Assembly: GCA_029261855.1 (NCBI GenBank) | Contig: JAJDAN010000017.1 | Coordinates: 1-64,000, forward strand | Direction: 5' to 3' | Length of the DNA: 64,000 nt | DNA from: Deltaproteobacteria bacterium | GTDB lineage: Bacteria; Myxococcota_A; UBA9160; UBA4427 | Part shown: piece after piece, positions 53,308 through 60,750 of the stretch | Position numbering within the stretch: position 1 is the first letter of the stretch | Layout of the letters: every line of letters starts with the position of its first letter | Made by a program: the position numbers and the translations under genes | Notes under the pieces: model-generated | Told to the model about the DNA's origin: nothing | Databases searched by the model: none | Seen by the model: only the letters and a program-made list of their open reading frames with translations

Positions 53308-54401
53308 GCCAGAAGCAGCTCATTCGCGTCCTCGTCATCGACGATTCGGCCTTCAGCCGTCAGACGATCACTCGCATGTTGCGGACCTCGCCGCTGGTGG
53401 AGGTGGTCGGTGTCGCGCGCGACGGAGAGGAAGCGCTTCGCAAGACCTTCGAGCTGCATCCGGACCTGATCACCCTCGATCTCGAGATGCCGCGCATGGA
53501 CGGCTTCACCTTCCTGCGTCTGGTCATGAACAAGCGCCCCACACCGGTCCTGGTCATCAGTGGCCGTGCGGGGGAGCAGGACGTCTTCAAGGCTCTCGAC
53601 CTGGGTGCCGTCGACTTCATCGCCAAGCCCGACTCGAGGGCCACACCCGAACTCTCGACCATCCAGTCCGAGCTGATCCGCAAGGTCCATTCGATGCGCG
53701 ATCTGCGCATCGACAAGGTGCGCGAGCGCATCGAGTCGCCCCCGCCGGCGCTGAGGCGGCCGAAGCCCAGCTCCGAGCCGGTGCAGGTGCCCGGAGCGCC
53801 CGTGGTGGTCATCGGGTCGTCGACGGGCGGCCCGAGTGCGCTGATGCAGACCCTCGCCGCGTTCTCCGACCCTCCGGACTGTTCGTTCCTGATCGCGCAG
53901 CACATGCCGGCGGGCTTCACCAAGGGCTTTGCAGAGCGCCTCGACCGTCTGACACCGCTCTTCGTGCGCGAAGCCGCGGGTGGAGAGCCGCTGGTCGCGG
54001 GCTCGGTCTGGGTCGCGCCCGGTGGTCACCATCTCGAGCTCGAGAGCCGGGGTGGGCGCGTGGTGACGCGCGTCGTGGCTTCGGAGCCGGGAGACAAGTA
54101 CAGCCCGTCGGTGGACCGTCTCTTCGAGTCGGCTGCCAAGCACTTCGGCCCGGATCTGCTCGCGGTCGTGCTCACGGGAATGGGTGACGACGGCCGTCGC
54201 GGAGTGATGGCCGTCAAGCAGGGAGGCGGAATGGTGATTGCGGAATCGGAAGAGTCGGCAGTCATCTTTGGAATGCCGCAGCAGGCGATCCGGTCGGGAT
54301 GTGTCGACCGTGTGCTGGCGTTGGGCGACATCCCGACGGCGATTCAGTCGGGACTAGCGCGGGACTTTGCTGAGCCCGCGCAGGGAAAGGGAGCGAGATG
54401 A
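53304..54401 (+). CDS. cheB: Chemotaxis methylesterase CheB
   Basis: Receiver plus methylesterase, 365 residues. The receiver has IDDSAFSRQ and Asp59 in LITLDLEMPRMDGFTFLRLV. The esterase has the Ser in GSSTGGPSALMQTL, the His in IAQHMPAGFTKGFAERL and the Asp in LTGMGDDGRRG. All catalytic residues are present, so it can demethylate or deamidate MCPs. Coupled to cheR and to the GAF gene (ATGA at 54398-54401). Confidence 0.96.
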   Translation: MSQKQLIRVLVIDDSAFSRQTITRMLRTSPLVEVVGVARDGEEALRKTFELHPDLITLDLEMPRMDGFTFLRLVMNKRPTPVLVISGRAGEQDVFKALDLGAVDFIAKPDSRATPELSTIQSELIRKVHSMRDLRIDKVRERIESPPPALRRPKPSSEPVQVPGAPVVVIGSSTGGPSALMQTLAAFSDPPDCSFLIAQHMPAGFTKGFAERLDRLTPLFVREAAGGEPLVAGSVWVAPGGHHLELESRGGRVVTRVVASEPGDKYSPSVDRLFESAAKHFGPDLLAVVLTGMGDDGRRGVMAVKQGGGMVIAESEESAVIFGMPQQAIRSGCVDRVLALGDIPTAIQSGLARDFAEPAQGKGAR

Positions 54402-55228
54402 GCGACGGCAGGGGAGACAACGGCGATCGCGGCGAAGCCGTGCTCGCGATCTTCCAGCGCGGCGCCGACTTCACTCGGGAGCTACTGGCCGAGAACGAGC
54501 GCTTGCGGACGCGGATCAACGGGATCGAGACGAGGCAGCAGGAAGCCGCTCAGTCGCCTGGCGACTGGGACAAGCTTCGTCACGAGCTCATCCACCGGAT
54601 CGAGAATCTCGAGTCGGAGAACCGCGACATCCTGGAACAGCTCCAGCAGGTGGAGTCGGAAAATCAGCAATTCGCTGAGCGCTACATCGAGATCGAGGAA
54701 GAGAACAACAACCTCGCCAACCTCTATGTGGCGAGCTACCAGCTGCACTCGACCCTCGATCCCAGCGAAGTGCTCCGCATCATCGTGGAGATCGTGATCA
54801 ACCTGATCGGCGCCGAGATCTTCTGCGTCTACGTGTGCCCCGAGAACGCGAACCTGCTCGAGCCCGTAGCGTCGGAAGGTGCGGATCTCGACCAGTTCCC
54901 CGAGATCGAGATCGGTCACGGCCCGGTGGGCGAGGCGGTGGCGCAGGGCAACGTGGTTTGCAGCGACGCCGATGGCGACAGCGGAGTCGCGCTGTCGGAC
55001 CAGGTGCCGATCGTGGCGATCCCGCTGCGGGTGGAAGACCTGCCCGTGGGCGCCATCGCGGTGCACCGCTTGCTGCAACAGAAGGCGGGGTTCTCGGCTC
55101 TCGATCACGAGTTGTTCACCCTGCTGGCCGGGCACGCTGCGACGGCGATCTTCGCGTCGCGGCTCTACGCCCAGTCGGAGCGCAAGCTCTCCACCATCCA
55201 GGGATTCATCGACCTTCTCACGAAGTAA
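54398..55228 (+). CDS. Coiled-coil GAF-domain protein
   Basis: A 276-residue cytoplasmic protein. A long coiled coil covers about residues 20-100 (LLAENERLRTRINGIETRQQ, then LRHELIHRIENLESENRDIL). A GAF domain follows at about 110-265 (LDPSEVLRIIVEIVINLIGA and HGPVGEAVAQGNVVCSDADG). No kinase, GGDEF or other output is present, so it is a sensory adaptor that probably acts through protein contacts. Co-translated with cheB, and followed by cheY2 after 41 nt. Confidence 0.88.
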   Translation: MSDGRGDNGDRGEAVLAIFQRGADFTRELLAENERLRTRINGIETRQQEAAQSPGDWDKLRHELIHRIENLESENRDILEQLQQVESENQQFAERYIEIEEENNNLANLYVASYQLHSTLDPSEVLRIIVEIVINLIGAEIFCVYVCPENANLLEPVASEGADLDQFPEIEIGHGPVGEAVAQGNVVCSDADGDSGVALSDQVPIVAIPLRVEDLPVGAIAVHRLLQQKAGFSALDHELFTLLAGHAATAIFASRLYAQSERKLSTIQGFIDLLTK

Positions 55229-55269
55229 GCGAGGGCCCCGCGGAGGGGCCGTGTCACAAGGAGTTCACC

Positions 55270-55647
55270 ATGGCCGAGCATCGGATTCTGATCGTCGAGG
55301 ACAGCCCGACGATGCGGCAGTTGCTCTTGTTCGCCCTGAAGCGCCTGAAGAACGTCGAGATCGTCGAGGCCAGCGACGGCATGGACGGCCTGCGCAAGGT
55401 CACGAGCGATCACTTCGACCTGGCCTTCGTCGACATCAACATGCCCGTCATGGACGGCCTGAAGCTCATCTCGCTGATCCGTGGCGAGCAGAGTCTCGAA
55501 GCGATGTCGATCTGCGTCATCACCACCGAGGGCGCCAGCGAGGATCGCGAGCGCGCTCTCACTCTCGGCGCGAACGAGTACCTGACGAAGCCGATCCAGG
55601 CGAACAAGGTGCTCGCTGTGGCGAAGAGCCTCCTCAAGATCGATTGA
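55270..55647 (+). CDS. cheY: CheY-like response regulator 2
   Basis: A 125-residue single receiver. VEDSPTMRQL, phospho-acceptor Asp in LAFVDINMPVMDGLKLISLI, VITTEGA and NEYLTKPIQ show a complete active site. AAGGAG precedes the ATG. Two CheY proteins in one operon suggest one output and one phosphate sink, but which is which is not visible. Confidence 0.94.
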   Translation: MAEHRILIVEDSPTMRQLLLFALKRLKNVEIVEASDGMDGLRKVTSDHFDLAFVDINMPVMDGLKLISLIRGEQSLEAMSICVITTEGASEDRERALTLGANEYLTKPIQANKVLAVAKSLLKID

Positions 55648-55678
55648 CCCCGGCTGGTCCGGGGCGAAGGGCCGCGTT

Positions 55679-58240
55679 ATGGACGAGTCGCAAGCGACGT
55701 CAGGGTCGGCGTTCTATCGCCGACTGATGCTCTTCCTGGGCCTGATGTCCACCGCGGCCGTCGCGGTCATCTCCCTGTATTTCAGTGCGCTGCTGAGTCT
55801 CTCGGCTTCCGAGTGGCGGGAGTTCCTGCTCGTCCTGGCGGTCCTGGCGCCCGCGATGTTCGTCGGGACGAGCCTGCTGAACCGGCCGCTCTACCTTCCG
55901 ATCGTCGGCTACCTCGACAGCCATGCCGCCGGTTCCGCCAACCCGAGCGAGCTCCGTGACGCGTTCCGGGCGGTCTGCGATCTGCCCTATCGCCTCTTCG
56001 TCAACGGGCTCTTCTGGTGGGCGGCGGCTGGACTCTTCGTCGCGGTCTGGATGGGGTGGCGCTTCGAGGCCTTCGGTGTCTTTCGCGCGACCGCGCTCAT
56101 GCTGTCGTCGGCGAGCGGTGGCTTCGTCTGCTCGGTCTTCGTCTTCTTCGGGTTGAAGCGCTTCCTGGCGGAGCTGCGCGGTCAGCTCAGTGCTCGCATC
56201 CCGGACCCCGCGGAGAGAGAGACGCTGGTTCGTCGCATCGACCTGGGCCGCAAGCTGCGCTGGTCCGTGACCGGGGTCACCTTCGTCACGGTCGGCTTCG
56301 CGCTCTTCCTGTCACTGGTCCACGTGAGCGGTCCACTCGAGGCGAACGCGGTGGAGGTGCAGTCGCGCTTCCTTGCTGCGCGCGCGTCGTCGCTCGAGGA
56401 AGACCCGGGCAGCCTCGGGAGGCTGCGCGACGAGGCGCTCTCGTTGGGGATCGCGTCCGAGTTGCTGCTCTTCGACCCGGTGGCGGGAGAGGTGGTCGAC
56501 GGAGACGGCGAGCTGCTGATCCGTGCCGAGGTGGGAGCGCTCAGCGACATCGCCGGCCGCAGCACGGCGATCGACTCACCCAACGCCTTCGCCTGGCAGG
56601 CCATCGGCGACGAGGGCCTCGTGCTGGTCGCCGTGAAGCCGTGGGAATCGCTTCGCCCGGACGCCTGGTCTTCGTGGCTTCGCTTCGGTCTCACCTTGCT
56701 GTGTTCCGCAGGGATCGCCCTGGCCCTCGCGCAAGAGCTGTCCCGGGAGATCGCGACGACCACCCGCACACTGAGCGAGAGCGCCGAGCGCGTGGCGGCG
56801 GGAGACCTGCGTCGGGGCGACGTGCTCGAGTCGGAAGACGAGCTCGGCGAGCTATCGCGCGCTTTCGAACGCATGGCCGGCGCGCTGCGGGCGACAGTCG
56901 GACGCGTGTCGGAGACCGCGGATCGCGTGGAGGAGTCGGCGTTGGAGACGGCCACGGTTTCCGAATCCGTGGCGTCCGCCGCCGAGACCCAGTCGAAGGG
57001 AGTCGTCGAGACGGTCGAGGCGATGGCGTCGTTGACCACGCAGGTCTCGGACATCTCGGGGTCGGCCCAGGAGCTGAACCTGCTCGTCGAAGACTCGAGC
57101 AGCTCGATCATGGAACTCGGCGCCTCCGGTGAGCAGCTGGCGGAGACCGCGAACGCACTCTTCTCGAAGGTCGACGAGGCGTCGAGCGCAATCCGGGAAG
57201 GGGCGGCGAGCATGCGCGAGGTGGTGACCAACGCGGCCGCCCTGGCAGAGGCCGCGGAGAACACCTCCACGAGTAGCGCGCAGATGGCGGAGAACATGCG
57301 CGGCGTGAACGCGGCTGCGGAGGACAGCGCGGAACGCTCGAGGCAGGTCGTCGAAACGGCGGAGCATGGGCGCGAGACCGTGCGGCAGACCGTCGCGAGC
57401 ATGGACGAGATTCGCCGGTCGACGGATTCCGCCGGGCAAGTGATCCGGGGTCTCGGAGAACGCGCGACCGAGATCGGTTCGATCGTCGACGTGATCGGCG
57501 ACGTCGCGGACGAGACGAACCTGTTGGCGTTGAACGCCGCCATCATCGCGGCCCAGGCCGGTGACCAGGGGCGTGCGTTTTCGGTGGTCGCGGAAGAAAT
57601 CAAGGAGCTGGCGGACCGGGTGCTGTCGAGCACCAAGGAGATCGGTGACCTGATCCGCGCCGTCCAGGAAGAGAGCAGCAACGCCGTCGAAGCGATGGCG
57701 ACCGGTGCTCACAGTGTCGCCGAGGGGGTTCGACTGTCGAACGAGGCCGGCGAATCGCTGGAGGCCATCACGCTCGCTTCTCGCGAGAGCGGGGAGCGGA
57801 TCGACCGCATCCTCGACGCGGTCAAGGAGCAGGCGCGAGCGTCTTCGTACGTGGTCGAGCAGATGGAGTCGGTCAAGGAAGGCGTAGACGCGATCCAGCG
57901 CGCGACCGCGGAACAGGACCGGGGCAACGAGGCCATCCTGCATTCCACCGAGGCGATGCGCGAGATCGCGCAGCAGCTCCAGGCGACGACCGCCGAGCAG
58001 GCGCGTGGCTCGGGTCGCATCCGCGAGAGCATCGAGGGCGTGCGCAACGCCACCGAGACGATCAACACGGCGCTGCGCGGCGAGGGGCAGTCGGCTCAGG
58101 CCGTGAGCGGCTTCCTCGAAGAGCTGGCCAGCAAGGGCGAGAGCAACGAAGAATCCGCGCGCCGGATGCAGGAGGTGACCCGGCAGCTGCTCGCCCAGGC
58201 CGAAGCCCTGCGCGAGAACGTGGAGCGCTTCCGGGTCTAG
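55679..58240 (+). CDS. Methyl-accepting chemotaxis protein 2 with multi-helix N-terminus
   Basis: An 853-residue paralogue of MCP1 with the same plan. Hydrophobic segments are at about 15-38, 48-66, 103-126, 132-157 and 193-215, then a loop of about 115 residues, a sixth segment at 333-355, a HAMP domain and the signalling domain. The tip reads DVADETNLLALNAAIIAAQA, then DQGRAFSVVAEEIKELADRV, identical in kind to MCP1. The variable loop between segments five and six differs from MCP1 (EANAVEVQSRFLAARASSLE), consistent with a different ligand. It ends LRENVERFRV. Last gene of the chemosensory operon. Confidence 0.93.
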   Translation: MDESQATSGSAFYRRLMLFLGLMSTAAVAVISLYFSALLSLSASEWREFLLVLAVLAPAMFVGTSLLNRPLYLPIVGYLDSHAAGSANPSELRDAFRAVCDLPYRLFVNGLFWWAAAGLFVAVWMGWRFEAFGVFRATALMLSSASGGFVCSVFVFFGLKRFLAELRGQLSARIPDPAERETLVRRIDLGRKLRWSVTGVTFVTVGFALFLSLVHVSGPLEANAVEVQSRFLAARASSLEEDPGSLGRLRDEALSLGIASELLLFDPVAGEVVDGDGELLIRAEVGALSDIAGRSTAIDSPNAFAWQAIGDEGLVLVAVKPWESLRPDAWSSWLRFGLTLLCSAGIALALAQELSREIATTTRTLSESAERVAAGDLRRGDVLESEDELGELSRAFERMAGALRATVGRVSETADRVEESALETATVSESVASAAETQSKGVVETVEAMASLTTQVSDISGSAQELNLLVEDSSSSIMELGASGEQLAETANALFSKVDEASSAIREGAASMREVVTNAAALAEAAENTSTSSAQMAENMRGVNAAAEDSAERSRQVVETAEHGRETVRQTVASMDEIRRSTDSAGQVIRGLGERATEIGSIVDVIGDVADETNLLALNAAIIAAQAGDQGRAFSVVAEEIKELADRVLSSTKEIGDLIRAVQEESSNAVEAMATGAHSVAEGVRLSNEAGESLEAITLASRESGERIDRILDAVKEQARASSYVVEQMESVKEGVDAIQRATAEQDRGNEAILHSTEAMREIAQQLQATTAEQARGSGRIRESIEGVRNATETINTALRGEGQSAQAVSGFLEELASKGESNEESARRMQEVTRQLLAQAEALRENVERFRV

Positions 58241-58290
58241 AGAAGTCGGCAGTCGCGCCCTCCCGCGGGGCTGCGTGCTATATCTGCCGC

Positions 58291-58881
58291 GTGCTTCGCC
58301 CGGCGCCGCTCCTGGGATCACCCCTCGCATGGACCCTGGCCCTGACCCTGACCGTGCTCACGGCGGGTTGTGGCTATCGGCTCGTGCGCCACGCGGACGG
58401 GCGAGATCTGACGGTGTCGGTGGTGACCCTCGGCAACGACTCGGTGGAGCCGGGCATCGAGTTGACGGTGACCCGGGCTCTGCGTCAGGAATTCCTGCGC
58501 CGCGCAGCGCCTCGTCTGGTCGCTCGGCCGGGAGCGGCGAACGTCGTGATCCGCGGCCGGGTGCTGGCCCTCGACACCCGGGCCAACAGCTTCGACACGG
58601 TGGCGCTGGCGCTCGAGTACCGGGTCGAGGTGGCGCTCGATCTCCAGATCGCCGTGCGGGAAGGCCGCCCGATCGAACTGGACGGGGGCAGCCTGAAAGA
58701 ATCCGAGCTCTATCTCGCGAGCGCCGATCCGGAAGCCACCCGCAAGAACCGAGACGAGGCCCTGCGCCGGATCGCCGACGTGTTGGCCGGCCGCGTCCAC
58801 GACGCCATCGGCCTGCAGCTGGCGGACCGCGCGCGCGAAGACGGCCCGGATCTCCCCGACGCGGAAGGCGGTTCGTCGTGA
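58291..58881 (+). CDS. lptE: LPS-assembly lipoprotein LptE
   Basis: Outer-membrane lipoprotein that plugs LptD and delivers LPS. The signal peptide LAWTLALTLTVLTAGCGYRL contains the lipobox LTAGC and the LptE-like CGYRL start of the mature protein. The body has VSVVTLGNDSVEPGIELTVT, then RALRQEFLRR and the family-type ESELYLASADPEATRKNRDE. A length of 196 residues is normal. GTG 58291 is used. The holA gene overlaps it (GTGA), the same gene order as in E. coli. Confidence 0.88.
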   Translation: MLRPAPLLGSPLAWTLALTLTVLTAGCGYRLVRHADGRDLTVSVVTLGNDSVEPGIELTVTRALRQEFLRRAAPRLVARPGAANVVIRGRVLALDTRANSFDTVALALEYRVEVALDLQIAVREGRPIELDGGSLKESELYLASADPEATRKNRDEALRRIADVLAGRVHDAIGLQLADRAREDGPDLPDAEGGSS

Positions 58882-59855
58882 ACCTCGACGAGCTGCGCAA
58901 GGAACTCGCAGGCGGAACGATCCGACCGGCCTACCTGTTGGTCGGAGAAGAACCCCTGCTGCGAGACGACGCCCTGGCGGCAATCCACGAGGCGGTTCTC
59001 GACGGCGCCGCGGAAGACTTCAACCTCGACCGCATGGCCGGGGACAGCGCGACCGCGGCTGCGGTGCGGGATGCCGTCGGCGCGCTGCCGATGATGGCGA
59101 AGCGGAGGCTCGTGGTTCTGCGCGAGCCGGAAGGCCGGCGCGGGTCGTCGAAGGCGCTGACGGACGGCCTCGCGGAGATCGTCCCCGAGCTGGCTTCTCA
59201 GGATAGCTCGGTGCTGGTGGTCGCGGCCGGCAAGGTCGACAAGCGCCAACGCTGGGTCAAGGCATTCGGCGAGCCGGCCGTGCTCGTCGATTGCGCGCCT
59301 CCGAAAGCGGGCCGGGCGCTCACGGCGTTCGTCCGCGAGGAGGCCAAACGCCAGGACGTCAGTCTCGAGCGAGGCGTCGCGGAGCTACTGGCCGAACGCG
59401 TCGGTCCGCAGCTGTTGTTGATGCGACAGGAGATCGCGAAGGCCTCGCTGCTGGCGGGCGAGGGCCAGAAGGTCAGTCTGGCGCACGCCGAAGCCTCCAC
59501 GGGCCAGGTCGCCGAGCAGCCGATCTGGGACCTCACCGACGCCATCGGCGAAGGCCGCACCGCCGACGCCATCGCCATGTTGTCGCGCCTGCTCGATGGA
59601 GGCGCACCGGTCCCCGTCGTGCTGGGCACGCTGGCGTCGCACTTCCGGAAGCTGCTCCGCCTGGGCACCGGTGGCCGGGTACCCGGCCCGCCCTTCGTAG
59701 TCCGCAAGCTCGAGAGCCAGGCCCGCCGCTACCCGCCCGCTCGCCTGATGACCTGCATGCAGGCCATCCACGACGCGGATACCGCGATCAAAGGCGGCTC
59801 GACGATGCGACCCGAGATGGCGCTGGAGCGGCTCGTCCTCGGCCTCGCCAGCTAG
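58878..59855 (+). CDS. holA: DNA polymerase III delta subunit
   Basis: Clamp-loader subunit of 325 residues. The N-terminal IRPAYLLVGEEPLLRDDALA and later PMMAKRRLVVLREPE, VEQPIWDLTDAIGEGRTADA (as AEQPIWDL) and VPVVLGTLASHFRKLLRLGT are DnaX/HolA hallmarks. The start is GTG overlapping the lptE stop. It faces rpsT across a 388-nt gap; holA next to rpsT is found in many bacteria. Confidence 0.93.
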   Translation: MNLDELRKELAGGTIRPAYLLVGEEPLLRDDALAAIHEAVLDGAAEDFNLDRMAGDSATAAAVRDAVGALPMMAKRRLVVLREPEGRRGSSKALTDGLAEIVPELASQDSSVLVVAAGKVDKRQRWVKAFGEPAVLVDCAPPKAGRALTAFVREEAKRQDVSLERGVAELLAERVGPQLLLMRQEIAKASLLAGEGQKVSLAHAEASTGQVAEQPIWDLTDAIGEGRTADAIAMLSRLLDGGAPVPVVLGTLASHFRKLLRLGTGGRVPGPPFVVRKLESQARRYPPARLMTCMQAIHDADTAIKGGSTMRPEMALERLVLGLAS

Positions 59856-60243
59856 GAGCCTCCAGGCGGTTCTTGCCAGGTCTCGTGACTGGATGGTGGG
59901 GGCGCGGGATCGTGGGACGGGTTTTATTGCCAGGGGGCGGGCTGTGGGAAGGGCCTGCTCCTCCCTGGGCGGCGCTGTTTTCCCTTTGCCGGGTCTTCGT
60001 CATGCCATACGTCGTCGCATGCCCCTGCCCACACCCCACCCCTCGTGACTGGGTTGCAGGGACGTTGGGGCGGGCGCTTGTTGCCGTGACGGTGTCGAGC
60101 GGCGGGGCGGGGTGGGCGCGGCGCGGAAGTCACGCACCGCCGCGACGCGTCAGCGGCTCCGGCAACTGCCAGCGAGCCATGGAGCTCCGGGCCCACTGCG
60201 CTCCGGCGCGGGATCGCGGGGCGGAGTCTGGAGCCGGAGGTAT
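59856..60243. other. 388-nt gap between the convergent holA and rpsT genes
   Basis: No gene is supported. TCGTGACTGG occurs twice (59884 and 60046). CTCCGGC and GCCGGAG can pair across about 30 nt near the rpsT end (60200-60240) and may end rpsT transcription. A TTTTATT run lies near 59924. Nothing else stands out. Confidence 0.6.
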
Positions 60244-60513
60244 TTAGGAGGAGGCGAGGGTGTTCAGGCGCTTGTTCATGCGACTGACGGTCCGGTCGGC
60301 TCGCTTCTTGGGGATGATCCCCTTGCTGGCGGCCGTGCGGAGGGACTTCTCGGCGGCTCGCACCTGGGCGCGTGCGGCTTCGACGTCGTCGCCTTCGAGG
60401 GCGGTGCGGCCCTTCTTCACGGTCGTCCGCATGTCCGTCCGGATCGTCTTGTTGTGGATCCGGCGCTTCTCGTTCTGGCGGATGCGCTTCTCCGCCGACT
60501 TGTGGTTCGCCAA
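60244..60513 (-). CDS. rpsT: 30S ribosomal protein S20, TTG start
   Basis: An 89-residue S20, ANHKSAEKRIRQNEKRRIHN and then KTIRTDMRTTVKKGRTALEG with the C-terminal IIPKKRADRTVSRMNKRLNT. The start codon is TTG (60511-60513) with GGAG six bases upstream. E. coli rpsT also uses UUG, where it is part of autoregulation, so a similar control may exist here. Convergent with holA and divergent from the next gene. Confidence 0.97.
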   Translation of the reverse strand: MANHKSAEKRIRQNEKRRIHNKTIRTDMRTTVKKGRTALEGDDVEAARAQVRAAEKSLRTAASKGIIPKKRADRTVSRMNKRLNTLASS

Positions 60514-60750
60514 GGTCGTCTCCGTGGGGCCGTCCCGCTGGGGCCAGGGTGGGGCAGGGATGGTGCAGGGGGCGGGACTGTAGCCCGCATTCTGGCGCCT
60601 TCCAGCCGCGCCGGAGGTCGGGCAGATTCCGCAGTTGGCTTCCCCCGGGGTTATTCAGCGTTCGGGGCGGATCGCCGATATGCGGTCCAGGCGCAGCGCG
60701 CGCCCGCGCCGGACGTGGGCCCTGGAAACGGGGCCGGTAGGGGACACGAG

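Noticed and set aside
59853-59900. Fourth copy of the dispersed hairpin element after holA
   Set aside because: Only CTAGGAGCCT at the edge matches; the two stems and the AAGACTGCGTCTT core are absent.
60112-60750. 213-residue N-terminal extension of the TPR/zinc-ribbon protein
   Set aside because: It runs across the rpsT coding region on the other strand and has no family-like sequence; TTG 60751 with AGGGGA fits better.
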